Assembly (NCBI GenBank): GCA_020636275.1
Contig: JACJYD010000004.1
Span: forward strand, 124,001-188,000
DNA from: Lewinellaceae bacterium
Lineage (GTDB): Bacteria; Bacteroidota; Bacteroidia; Chitinophagales; Saprospiraceae
Length of the DNA: 64,000 nucleotides
Direction: 5' to 3'
A model generated the notes under the pieces. The model was not told the DNA's origin. It saw nothing but the letters and a program-made list of their open reading frames with translations, and made no database searches. This document shows, piece after piece, positions 16,031 to 27,800 of this stretch. The number at the start of each line of letters is the position of its first letter. The stretch's first letter is position 1. The translations under genes were made by a program, and so were the position numbers.

Positions 16031-18328
16031 CTACCCCATCATCCCCAAATCAAACCTCCTCACCCACTGCTCAAACAACGGCGCCCGCAACCGGTAGCCC
16101 CCGTTTCCCTCCACCACAAACTCATGCCGCAGCAGTTTTTGCAGCGAAACCTTATCCGTGGGCATCTGTCCGCGGAGGATGGCCCGCACGGTTTCTTTCA
16201 TCGTCATTGCTGCGCAAAACTGATTCCAGAAAACGGAAAAGACGCCGTTGTCTTCGATGAGAATGTGGGCTTTGAGCACGGCATCCAGATCGGCTTGATC
16301 TACATGACGGCGGTCGCCGTGGTTGGCGGTGGCGACGAGCTCGCGGCAGATCATTTGGATGAGGGCGGGATGGCCCTCGGTGAGGCGACGGATGGTTTGC
16401 GGCAGGCCGTCGCGGTATTCCAGACCGAAATCGGGCACGGGAGCGGTAATGAGCTGGTGGGTATCGGCCTCGTTGAGGTAGCCGACGTGTAGGCGAATGG
16501 CGTGGACGAAATAGTTGCTCCAAAGCGGGTTTTCCAACTCGGAGAAGAGCGCCGCGCCGGTGAACAGAAACGCCACCTGGTTTTGATGCTGCGAAAAGCT
16601 GCGCATGGCGCCGAGCAGGTGACCACCTTGCGCCGGGTCTTTCGAAAGGCCCTTTTCATGGAGCGATTCGTATTCGTCCATTGCAACGACAACCTTAAAG
16701 TCCCTGCCTTTGCTATAAGAGAGCAGATGCCGGGAGAGTTCGTCCCACGATTTAAGCCAATTATCGGATGCCTGCCATTCTTCGGCTTGAAACCCAATGG
16801 CTTCGTTGAATTTCCGGTACAGACTCTCCATCCAGGAGGATACGTCCTGGCAGTCTTCCGAGGATTGCAGGTCCATGCGCACAACCACGAAGCGGTTGCC
16901 CAGCAGGGTTTGCAGGAAGTTGAGCAGACTGGTCTTCCCCACCCGTCGCTGGCCCTGGATGAGAAAAAGGGGCATTTCACCGGAGGTACGAATGGTAGTG
17001 GCCAGTTGGTTGCGGATTTGTTCCCGCCCCAGGAAAACCGTTTTGTCTACTCCCGGCTGCAAGGCTTTGCGCTGGTAGGGATTTTCAATAGTCAGAGCTG
17101 CCTCCCGCTTGAGTTCTTCCAAGAATTCAGCACTCTCCTTTTCCCATTTGTTGATCGCATCGAAGTAGAAGTAGTTCCACTTCCGGGAAGCTGCCAGGTT
17201 TATTCTTTTGAATTCTGCCAAGCTCTTAAGGAAAGCTATAAAAGCTCGTTGCCGAAGACGAGCCTCGGTTTGTTGTTGAAAATCGATGAGTTTCCCACGC
17301 ATTTCTCCGATTGCTGCTTCCCATTTCTCGGAGGGTCTGTAGTCTTTCAGGTTTTCTTCTAAATAAAGAACCCTTAACTCATCCGCATCAAAAGAAGTAT
17401 TACTATGGAAAGATTGCATGTACCAAAGGCCCCCAATAGCGCTATGCCCCAAACGAACAGCAAATTTTTGCTGCAGAGGGCGATTTACCATTAAAAAGAC
17501 ATAAAAATCAAGCGCTTCCTTCGGCTTTCGTCTTGCTTCTTCCACCAACTTTTTTTCTACATTCCATATTGGAATATAGATCTGTTCATCATTGATGAAT
17601 GCATTTTGGTGCAAGGTGGATCTCTCACCCCGAAAAACATAGCCCAGGAAAAGCCAGACTCGAAAATAGGCTAAATAATAAAAAATGGGAAAAGCCAATC
17701 CGACAGCCAATCCTCCAGCCAATCCTCCAGCCAATCCGACAGCCAATCCGAAAGCCAATCCAACAGCCAATCCGAAAGCCAATCCTCCAGCCAATCCGAA
17801 AGCCAATCCGAAACCCAATCCGAAAGCCAATCCGACAGCCAATCCTCCAGCCAATCCTCCAGCCAATCCGAAACCCAATCCGAAAGCCAATCCGACAGCC
17901 AATCCGACAGCCAATCCGACAGCCAATCCGAAACCCAATCCGACAGCCAATCCGAAACCCAATCCGAAAGCCAATCCTCCAGCCAATCCGAAACCCAAAT
18001 AGGGCCAGCTAACCATTAAATAAACCACCCACTTCTGAAAAAAGGCGGATGCTGCGTCCCAATTTGCCAGAAAATCACTTTCATATTCCGAAGGAATAAG
18101 GGAAGGTAGGTCAATCCAAGCCACAAGGCCACTTAAAATCAACCATACCAGGATAGAAATGATTGCTACCCGCCAATAAGCATCCAGAAAAATGAACACC
18201 GTCTGCTTCCGGGACAACTCTTTCTCCAATTTTCTCACCCGATTGGGCTCAAAAATGGCCCAACGCAATAACTCCCAAGAATTCCTTGGAACCAACGGCT
18301 TATCATATGGATTGCTGCTTTCTGTCAT
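16031..18328 (-). CDS. Membrane AAA/STAND-like ATPase with a Gly-Leu tetrapeptide repeat
   Basis: A 765-residue protein with three parts. Residues ~45-70 are a membrane helix. Residues ~105-215 are an almost uninterrupted run of tetrapeptides of the form G-L-(A/G)-(V/F/G), hydrophobic enough to form several glycine-zipper membrane helices. From about residue 425 there is an ATPase: LGREQIRNQL, Walker A GQRRVGKTS, Walker B VVVAMDEYESL, a sensor FLFTGA, and a C-terminal winged-helix-like region ending RAPLFEQWVRRFD. The ATPase is close to the AAA/nSTAND group often used in conflict systems. Its start overlaps the stop of the upstream gene by 4 bp (ATGA, 18325-18328), so the two are translationally coupled. 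No exact family name can be given. Confidence 0.75.
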   Translation of the reverse strand: MTESSNPYDKPLVPRNSWELLRWAIFEPNRVRKLEKELSRKQTVFIFLDAYWRVAIISILVWLILSGLVAWIDLPSLIPSEYESDFLANWDAASAFFQKWVVYLMVSWPYLGFGLAGGLAFGLGFGLAVGLGFGLAVGLAVGLAVGLAFGLGFGLAGGLAGGLAVGLAFGLGFGLAFGLAGGLAFGLAVGLAFGLAVGLAGGLAGGLAVGLAFPIFYYLAYFRVWLFLGYVFRGERSTLHQNAFINDEQIYIPIWNVEKKLVEEARRKPKEALDFYVFLMVNRPLQQKFAVRLGHSAIGGLWYMQSFHSNTSFDADELRVLYLEENLKDYRPSEKWEAAIGEMRGKLIDFQQQTEARLRQRAFIAFLKSLAEFKRINLAASRKWNYFYFDAINKWEKESAEFLEELKREAALTIENPYQRKALQPGVDKTVFLGREQIRNQLATTIRTSGEMPLFLIQGQRRVGKTSLLNFLQTLLGNRFVVVRMDLQSSEDCQDVSSWMESLYRKFNEAIGFQAEEWQASDNWLKSWDELSRHLLSYSKGRDFKVVVAMDEYESLHEKGLSKDPAQGGHLLGAMRSFSQHQNQVAFLFTGAALFSELENPLWSNYFVHAIRLHVGYLNEADTHQLITAPVPDFGLEYRDGLPQTIRRLTEGHPALIQMICRELVATANHGDRRHVDQADLDAVLKAHILIEDNGVFSVFWNQFCAAMTMKETVRAILRGQMPTDKVSLQKLLRHEFVVEGNGGYRLRAPLFEQWVRRFDLGMMG
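17700..17999. repeat. Coding minisatellite: 25 tandem 12-bp units
   Basis: On the plus strand the units are CCGACAGCCAAT, CCTCCAGCCAAT, CCGAAAGCCAAT and CCGAAACCCAAT. They fill exactly 300 bp without interruption, with one partial unit before them. On the coding (minus) strand each unit gives a G-L-x-x tetrapeptide of the membrane ATPase. Because 12 is a multiple of 3, copy-number change would alter the length of the membrane region but never the frame. Confidence 0.97.
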
Positions 18329-19215
18329 GGCTTCAAGATATTTCCGATCCGCTCAATCACGCCCACCCAATAATCCACAATCTTTTGCCCTTTGCTCAAC
18401 ATGCCGGGCCAGGGATTTTCCGGGGCCCGCCGGTAGTTTTTCTCAAAACTCATATAGCACTGCTGCAAGCGCATTTCAGCCGAAATCTGCTGGTGATTCA
18501 TCCCAAAGGAATTACACACGATCTCCATAAACCGGTAGAATGCGGTATGATCCTGCACCGCCACCACGAAGCGTTCTTTCTCGGGCTCCTCCCTCCAATG
18601 GGATACCTCCTGGAGACGCCTGTTCAACTCTTCGCGCACTTCGGAAAGGGTGGGCCTGGCGAGCTCCACGATCTCAAGCTCCAGCCAGGAGAGGGTATTT
18701 TTGAACTCCGTTTCTTCCTTGTAATAGATGGTGCTCTGGAGGTGCGACTTTTGGGTCACGGCGCAAAGCGACAGATTGGACTTGTGGCGCAAGCTGTTGA
18801 GATCATCAAAGAAGGTCTTGGGAAAGCGCCGCTGCGGGTTGTCCAGTATCGCGTCGAAGTTGTTCAGCAGCAGGATGATCCGTTGGTGGTGGGGCAATTG
18901 GGCCGACAGGGCTTTGGAGAGATGTTCGGCCGGGACCAGAGCCCTGGACGCCTCCTCCGGGACCGAAGCGGGGGCGGCGAGCAAGACTTGCTCCTGTGCA
19001 TGATTGACAAACCCTTCGTAATCGGTCTTCCAATGGTTCATATCCACCACCACAGCGGTATTGCCATCCTGCCGGGCCAGCTGGGCCAGGTCTTCCAGAA
19101 GGCGAAGCCGGCCGTTAAATCTCGGGCCTACCAGGTTGATGGAATTTCCTTTTACCAGTTTTCCATAGAGGTCGTTGGTGAAGGCTTTTCGCAGGCAATG
19201 AGAAAAATCGGGCAT
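18325..19215 (-). CDS. ATPase-like partner with a degenerate P-loop
   Basis: A 296-residue soluble protein. The N-terminal region looks like an AAA/NACHT-type start (NLVGPRFNGRLRLLEDL), but the Walker A lysine and following Ser/Thr are missing (NGRL in place of GKT). A Walker-B-like strand follows (RIILLLNNFDAIL). It is the first gene of a two-gene minus-strand operon, overlaps its partner by 4 bp, and ends in an aromatic helix. It may be a non-hydrolysing sensor or regulatory subunit for the membrane ATPase. It is divergent from hsdM with a shared ~200-bp upstream region. Confidence 0.6.
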   Translation of the reverse strand: MPDFSHCLRKAFTNDLYGKLVKGNSINLVGPRFNGRLRLLEDLAQLARQDGNTAVVVDMNHWKTDYEGFVNHAQEQVLLAAPASVPEEASRALVPAEHLSKALSAQLPHHQRIILLLNNFDAILDNPQRRFPKTFFDDLNSLRHKSNLSLCAVTQKSHLQSTIYYKEETEFKNTLSWLELEIVELARPTLSEVREELNRRLQEVSHWREEPEKERFVVAVQDHTAFYRFMEIVCNSFGMNHQQISAEMRLQQCYMSFEKNYRRAPENPWPGMLSKGQKIVDYWVGVIERIGNILKP

Positions 19216-19412
19216 ATTTCCAAAATTTAAGGCAGGTGTTCTTTACGTTCAAATCTAGGAAATAATGGGCATTTTTTTAATATCGAATGTCCTGGATGCG
19301 GAAAACATTTGTCCTCTACCTTCCCAACCTCTATTTTACTGATGTAAATCATTTGTTGGTTCAAACCGCAAAGTGTATCTTTAGAACCACCCTTAACCCA
19401 ATTTCCTCCTGC

Positions 19413-20947
<1,535 letters not shown>

Positions 20948-20951
<4 letters not shown>

Positions 20952-22258
20952 GGGAGTGGCAAAATACTGAATTAGGGTTGATACCATCTGATTGGAAGAT
21001 AGTTTCATTTCGGGAATTACTTTGTGAAAAAGTAAGGAATGGTGTATATAAACCTGCTGAATATCACGGGAAAGGTTGTAAGATCGTGAACATGGGTGAA
21101 CTCTTTGCTTTCCCAAGACTGAAAAGCAGCGAGCAAATGCAACTCATTGAGTTAACAGAGGATGAATTGAAAAAATTTTCTTTACAAAAAGGAGATTTAA
21201 TCTTTGCAAGAAGGTCACTTATCATGGAAGGAGCTGGGAAATGCTCGCTAATATATGATGTCAAGGAACCTCTTACATTTGAATCTTCTATCATTAGAGC
21301 AAGACCCAACAGGGAGAAGGCTGATCCAATTTTTTTATTCCATTTCTTTAATTCTAGGATCGGAAGATACCTTTTAGGTACTATTATGAGGGTTACAGCT
21401 GTTGCTGGAATAACAGGGACCGATTTAATGGAATTGAATCTACCACTTCCTTCTTTGCCTCAGCAGAAATCCATTGCACATTTGCTTGACACCTTCGATC
21501 GCAAAATCTCCCTCCTCCACCGCCAAAACCGCACATTGGAAGCTATGGCACGGACCTTGTTCAAGCGGTGGTTTATCGATTTTGAGTTTCCGGATGCGCA
21601 GGGGCGGCCGTACCGGTCGTCGGGCGGGAAGATGGTGGAGGGGGAGATGGGGGAGATGCCGGAGGGGTGGGGAGTTGGGAAAATTTTGAATTTAGCAAGG
21701 ATTAAGAAAATGTCTATTTCACCTACTCAATATCCCAAAAAAGAATTTTGCCATTATAGTATACCTGCATATGACGAAGGTCAAACTCCCAAAAGAGAAC
21801 TGGGGGCCCAAATCCTCAGTAGCAAATTCATCGTTGAAAAACACTCAATCTTAGTTTCAAAACTCAACCCTTCAATCTCCAGAATATGGGATATTCACGA
21901 AGTTGATGAAACGTTTTCTATATGTTCAACTGAATTCCAGGTCTTTATTCCACGAAAAGAACTCTTATTTCCCTTCCTATTTTTCCTCTTCAAGGCCAGA
22001 TATGTAGCAAAAGAAATGGCACAAAGAGCCACTGGCACAAGTGGAAGCCACCAACGAATCAGACCTGACGACATTCTGGATATCGATATTATGATACCTG
22101 CAGAAGACTTGATCTTAAAATACTCAGAAGCTGCAGGGGATCTTCTAAAGAAAAAATGTTCCAATCTAAATAAAATCCAGACCCTCACCGCCCTTCGCGA
22201 CACCCTTCTTCCCAAGTTGATGAATGGGGAGTTGCGGGTGCGGGATGTGGAGATCTAA
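20948..22258 (+). CDS. hsdS: Type I restriction-modification specificity subunit
   Basis: A 436-residue two-domain specificity subunit. Target recognition domain 1 covers residues ~1-175, with the family's start LGLIPSDWKIVSFREL. A central conserved helix follows (LPQQKSIAHLLDTFDRKI), then a second recognition domain with MPEGWGVGKI at its start, and a C-terminal conserved helix (TALRDTLLPKLMNGELRV). The two recognition domains are AT-rich while the conserved helices are GC-rich, as expected where recognition domains are exchanged by recombination. It forms an ATGA overlap with hsdM. Confidence 0.95.
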
Positions 22259-22278
22259 TAGTCAAACAAAACGAAAAA

Positions 22279-23055
22279 ATGAATAAAATACCTAGAGTCT
22301 TTATTTCTTACTCCCACGATAGTTTAAGCCATAAAAAGTGGGTTTTGGAATTTGCCACGCGGCTCCGGAATAACGGCATCGACGCCATCATAGACCAATG
22401 GGAACTAAAAGCGGGAGACGATATCCCCCACTTTATGGAAACCAACCTGGAGCAGGCGGATTACGTACTCATGGTCTGCACACCTAATTACGTGCAAAAA
22501 GCCAATGCAGGCACCGGGGGCGTCGGTTACGAAAAAATGATCATCACCTCCGGTCTGTTGTCTTCCATCGACCAGAATAAGGTCATTCCGATCGTGCGAG
22601 AAAAGGGCAATCCACTCGTTCCCACCTTTTTAAAATCCAAATTGTACCTGGATTTTTCCATCCCGAACAACTACGAATTCAACTTTGATGAATTGATTCG
22701 GACTGTACATCAAGCACCGGTATTTAAAAAGCCGGAGGTGGGGAATAATCCGTTTGTTGAGCAGAGTGAGTTTCGAGAAGTGCGGAATAATAGTGGTTTG
22801 TTGGAGGTCATGGGGGCGATCGTCAGAAGGTATGAGTCTCATTTTTCCTACGGGTGGGAAAGCCAGGAAGCCCTTTTTAAAATGTTAAACATTTCAAGAA
22901 TTTACTTTGAGTCAATTATTAAAGAAGCTCGGGAGGACAAGTTGATTGAAGCAGCTATATCCACAGAAGGAAAACCAATATATAGGTTAACTGAAGATGG
23001 AAAAAACTATGCCATTGAAAATGGATTGATCAATTACAATAAAGACAAAAGCTAA
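22279..23055 (+). CDS. SEFIR/TIR-like domain protein inside the type I operon
   Basis: Residues ~4-145 are a SEFIR domain: RVFISYSHDS, then the RNNGIDAIIDQWELKAGDD box, VLMVCTPNYV, and the conserved GVGYEKMI with its glutamate. SEFIR is a TIR-superfamily fold. In bacterial immune proteins TIR-type domains degrade NAD+ or transmit signals, and which applies here is not known. The last ~60 residues (LFKMLNISRIYFESIIKEA … YRLTEDGKNYAIENG) look like a winged helix. It begins 20 bp after hsdS on the same strand, so it is carried within the restriction operon. Confidence 0.8.
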   Translation: MNKIPRVFISYSHDSLSHKKWVLEFATRLRNNGIDAIIDQWELKAGDDIPHFMETNLEQADYVLMVCTPNYVQKANAGTGGVGYEKMIITSGLLSSIDQNKVIPIVREKGNPLVPTFLKSKLYLDFSIPNNYEFNFDELIRTVHQAPVFKKPEVGNNPFVEQSEFREVRNNSGLLEVMGAIVRRYESHFSYGWESQEALFKMLNISRIYFESIIKEAREDKLIEAAISTEGKPIYRLTEDGKNYAIENGLINYNKDKS

Positions 23056-23110
23056 TTGGAAGAAGCGTTCCGCTTTTCGATTTTTTCTAAAACTCACAAA
23101 ACACCTTAAT

Positions 23111-24811
23111 ATGTCTTTCCAGCCCAGTCGAACTGAAACCGTAAAAACACTATTCCATGGGAACAGGTTCATCATTCCCAAATATCAAAGAAAATACAGC
23201 TGGCGATTTGAACAGAGAAAAGCACTGTTTGACGACATTATGGAGAATCTAAAATTGAATCATTTCATCGGCACACTTTGCTTCCACAAATCAAACCACA
23301 CTTCAGATTTAATAAATGACTGTTATGAAATTATTGATGGGCAACAAAGGATCACTACTTTATTCATTCTATTGAACGTACTTATCGAGAAATTGCCAGA
23401 AGGTGAAATAAAATCCAGCTACCTGCAATTATATATTGGAGAAGCAAATAAGCCCAAATTAGTACCTCTAGGAAATGATCAAGATTTTATTGAAAAATTG
23501 ATCTTTAATTACAAAGAAATAAAAGACAAAGACATCACCACTAGAAGTCAACGATTTTTACTGGAAGCAAAGAGGGACTATATCTCAATGACAAAATCAT
23601 TTTCAAATGAAAAGACCACTGAGTTCATCAACTACATCGCAAAAAAAATTGAGCTATTGATTTTCAATGTTGAGGACCAAGCACAGGCCGTAAAAATGTT
23701 TACAGTCATCAACGACAGAGGGTTGCCCCTTAGTAATTTTGACAAAACAAAGAGTACTTTAATTTTATATTCAACCATCTACCTCGACGAGGAATTGAAC
23801 CAATTTATCAATGAGAGCTTCGGCCAAATTTTTGATTACCTAGATAATGCTCTAAATAAAAAAGAAGAACTCCAACTATTCCGAACTTTAGAGGAACAAG
23901 AATTTGAAAATACATTTTACACACATCATTATTATTCGGCCCGTTTCCTTTTTGAAGATTGGGATTATCAGCTTGGCGCAAACAGCATTTTCATTCAATT
24001 AAAAAGAAGATGTGAATCATTAAAAGACAATCCAGGGAATTTAAAGAAATTCATTTCTGATTATACAAATGACCTTCTAGAGTTTTCGAAGTCGTACTCA
24101 AATCTATTTGATGAAATTCCAAAAAGGAAAAAATACATTCAACTATTCCAATATCTTGAATTTACGGCAACCCTATATCCATTCATTATCCGCATTAATC
24201 AACAAAATAGACTTAATAATTTCCTAAAAATTCTCGAAACTACCGAAGTTCGAATTTATAAACTGAAAAATACTAATCCAAGAAGGTTTATGTACCAGCT
24301 TTCTTCAGAGATAATGGAAGAAGAGCTTTCAAATGGAGAAATATTTTCTAAACTTAGAGAATTCAATACCAACTTCCTGAATGATTACCGCCTGCAGGAA
24401 TATTTAGGTGACATAGTCGACCAGAAAACTGGCTTGATAAGATATATCATGTACTGCATTAATAAAGAGAAGTTTGACCAAGATCTTTCTTTAGAGGAAT
24501 ATAGAAATTTACAAGTTGAACACATTTTTAGTGTAAACCCCAATTTTGGAATCAAAAAATATGGATTTGGGAGACATGAAACCTATGATTATGAAACCTC
24601 AAAAATTGGAAACCTTGTCATTTTAGAGAAGAAATTAAACAAGCGCGTCAGTAATCTTGCTCCCGTAGACAAAACAGATGGATACCAGCAATCTAATTTA
24701 AAGATCATATCCGATCTACTAGGACAATTAGGTGAGTTCCACAAAACAAAAATTGAATCTAGGAACGATGAAATTATTGAGTTTTGTCTGAATAGGTTTA
24801 AAATCAATTGA
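23111..24811 (+). CDS. DUF262/DUF1524 (GmrSD-like) nuclease
   Basis: A 566-residue protein. The N-terminal ParB-like DUF262 half has IIPKYQRKYSWRFEQ and the nucleotide-binding motif EIIDGQQRITTLF. The C-terminal DUF1524 half has the HNH-type core LQVEHIFSVNP followed by IGNLVILEKKLNKRVSN. GmrSD-type enzymes use the N-terminal half to bind or hydrolyse NTP and the HNH half to cut modified DNA. In this copy the usual HxxP is replaced by HIFS…NP, so the metal site may be slightly altered. It ends 4 bp before hsdR, which argues for one transcript. Confidence 0.85.
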   Translation: MSFQPSRTETVKTLFHGNRFIIPKYQRKYSWRFEQRKALFDDIMENLKLNHFIGTLCFHKSNHTSDLINDCYEIIDGQQRITTLFILLNVLIEKLPEGEIKSSYLQLYIGEANKPKLVPLGNDQDFIEKLIFNYKEIKDKDITTRSQRFLLEAKRDYISMTKSFSNEKTTEFINYIAKKIELLIFNVEDQAQAVKMFTVINDRGLPLSNFDKTKSTLILYSTIYLDEELNQFINESFGQIFDYLDNALNKKEELQLFRTLEEQEFENTFYTHHYYSARFLFEDWDYQLGANSIFIQLKRRCESLKDNPGNLKKFISDYTNDLLEFSKSYSNLFDEIPKRKKYIQLFQYLEFTATLYPFIIRINQQNRLNNFLKILETTEVRIYKLKNTNPRRFMYQLSSEIMEEELSNGEIFSKLREFNTNFLNDYRLQEYLGDIVDQKTGLIRYIMYCINKEKFDQDLSLEEYRNLQVEHIFSVNPNFGIKKYGFGRHETYDYETSKIGNLVILEKKLNKRVSNLAPVDKTDGYQQSNLKIISDLLGQLGEFHKTKIESRNDEIIEFCLNRFKIN

Positions 24812-24815
24812 TACA

Positions 24816-27800
24816 ATGCCCCGCCTCACCGAAAACGACATCGAACTCCTCGCCCTCGAGCGCCTCGAAGCCCTCGGCTGGTCGTACGCCTACGGCCCCG
24901 ATATCGCGCCCGACGGCCCGGCCAAAGAGCGGGAGAACTGGTCGGATGTCGTGCTGGAGGAGCGGCTGCGGGATGCCATCGCGCGCATCAACCCGGACGT
25001 GCCCGCGCACCTGCGCGAGCAGGCGCTCAAGGAGGTGACGCGCATCGCCAGCCCCGACCTGCTGACTAATAACGAGCTTTTTCACACCTTCCTCACCGAC
25101 GGCATCGAAGTCGACTTCCATCAGGACGGGCAGGAGCGTGGGCGGAAGGTCTGGCTGGCCGATTTCGAAAACATCGATAACAACGACTTCCTTGCGGTCA
25201 ATCAATTCACTGTCGTCGAAAACAACCAGAACAAACGGCCCGATGTGGTGCTCTTCGTCAACGGCCTGCCGCTGGTCGTGCTGGAACTGAAGAACCCGGC
25301 CGATGAAAATGCCACCGTTCGAAAGGCTTTCGATCAGCTGGAGACGTACAAAGCCATCATCCCTACCCTATTCACCTACAATGCCATTTGCGTGATCAGC
25401 GATGGGCTGGAAGCAAAATCAGGTTCCATTTCGGCGGGGTTCAGCCGCTTCCAAGCCTGGAAGACCGCAGATGGGAAGGTAGAAGCTTCGCCCTTGATCG
25501 GGCAACTGGAAACCCTCATCAAGGGACAGCTGAATAAAACTACCTTACTGGATTTTATCCGGCATTTCGTGGTCTTTGAAAAATCCAAAAAAGAAGACCC
25601 CAAAACCGGGATCATCACCATACAAACCGTCAAGAAGATTGCTGCCTATCACCAGTACTACGCCGTCAACATGGCCGTGGAGCGCACCAGGGAAGCCGCC
25701 GGCGAACACGGCAGCCGGAAAGGAGGCGTGGTCTGGCATACACAGGGATCGGGCAAGTCCTTGTCGATGGTCTTCTACAGCGGCAAGCTCGTGCAGGCCC
25801 TCCACAATCCCACCCTCGTGGTGATCACCGACCGCAACGACCTGGACGACCAGCTCTTCGATACCTTTGCCGGATCGACCAACCTGCTGCGTCAGGCGCC
25901 CTTGCAAGCCGAAAGCCGCGACCATCTGAAAGAACTGCTCAAGATTGCCTCCGGAGGCATCGTCTTTACGACCATTCAAAAGTTCTTCCCCGAAGAGGTC
26001 ACCGACGAAGAAGGCAACAAGATCAAAGGGCAACGCAAAGAGAGCTTCGAGGAGCTATCGGAGCGCCGGAACATCGTTGTCATCGCCGACGAGGCGCACC
26101 GCACCCAATACGGCTTCAGCGCCCGCAACATTGACGATCTCGATCCGGAAACCGGCGAGATCATCGGGAAAAAGACGGTCTATGGCTTCGCCAAATACCT
26201 GCGCGATGCCTTGCCAAAGGCCACCTACATCGGCTTTACGGGTACGCCAATCGAGAAGACCGACATCAATACGCCCCACGTTTTCGGCAACTACATCCAC
26301 ATCTACGACATTGCCCAGGCCGTGGAAGATGGCGCCACCGTGCGCATCTATTACGAAAGCCGCCTGGCGAAGATCCAGCTCTCCGAAGAAGGCAAGCACC
26401 TCATCCAGGAGCTCGATGAAGAGCTGGCGGCCGAAGACCTCAGCCAGGTGCAAAAAGCCAAAGCCAAATGGACCAAACTGGAAGCCATCATCGGTAGTCC
26501 GGAGCGCATCCGGCAGGTGGCGGCAGATATCGTCCAGCACTTCGACATTCGCCAGAGCGTCTTCGAAGGCAAAGCCATGATCGTGGCCATGAGCCGCCGG
26601 ATCGCCGTCGACCTGTATAACGAGATCATTCAACTCAGGCCGGAGTGGCACGACGATGACCTCGCCCAAGGAAGTATCAAGGTCGTCATGACCGCCGCCT
26701 CCTCCGACGGTCCTGTACTTGCGCGGCACCATACCAACAAGCAGCAGCGCAAAGCCCTGGGCGACCGGTTCAAGGACCCTGACGATCGTTTCAAGGTAGC
26801 CATTGTTCGCGACATGTGGCTCACCGGTTTCGATGCACCCTGTTTACATACGCTGTACATCGACAAGCCCATGCAAGGCCACAACCTCATGCAGGCCATC
26901 GCGCGCGTGAACCGCGTGTACAAAGACAAGCCTGGCGGCCTGGTGGTCGACTACCTCGGCATCGCCTCCGATCTGAAGAACGCCCTTTCGTTCTATTCCG
27001 ACAGCGGCGGCAAGGGCGATCCTACGGAAGCACAGGAAATGGCGGTCGATCTGCTGCTCGAAAAGTTGGAGGTGGTCTCGCAGATGTTTGATGAACATCC
27101 CATACGGCTCATCGACTACCCACAGTCCATGGCTGCCGAGCCATTTCTGCGGTATGGGGAGGACGGACATTTTCCATATGAGAACTACTTCACTGCCACC
27201 ACCTCGCAAAAGCTCTCCATCATTCTGGCAGCCGAGGAGCACATCCTCAGCCTGGAGGACGGGAAGAACCGCTTTGTGCGGGAAGTGACCACACTATCCA
27301 AGGCCTTTGCGCTAGCTGTGCCCAAAGAGCGAGCTATGGCCGTGAAGGAGGAAGTCGGCTTCTTCCAGGCCGTCAAAGCCCGCCTCGTCAAGTTTGAGAC
27401 CACCGGCAACGGCCGCACCGATGAAGAGATCGAAACCGCGATCAAGCAAGTCGTGGACGAAGCCATCGTCTCCGACAAGGTCGTGGACATCTTCGACGCC
27501 GCCGGCATCAAAAAGCCCGAGATCTCCATCCTTTCGGAAGACTTCCTGCGCGAAATCCAGGATATGAAGCACCCCAACCTGGCGCTGGAGTTGCTGAAAA
27601 AACTGCTCAACGACGAGATCAAGTTGCGCTCCCGCCGCAACCTCATTCAAAGCCGCACGCTGATGGAGATGTTGGAGAATTCCATCCTCCGCTATCAGAA
27701 CAAGGTGATCACCGCGGCGGAAGTCATCCAGGAGCTCATCCAGCTCGCCCTAGAGATCAAGGCCGCCGACCGCCGCGGCGAAAAGCTCAACCTGACAGAA

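Noticed and set aside
17700..17999. Possible CRISPR array
   Set aside because: The 12-bp units are contiguous, without spacers, and lie inside a coding frame.
17599..18012. Plus-strand Pro/Asn/Ala-rich frames over the 12-bp repeat
   Set aside because: All frames are open because the 12-bp unit lacks stops; the minus-strand frame is the one that continues into an ATPase.
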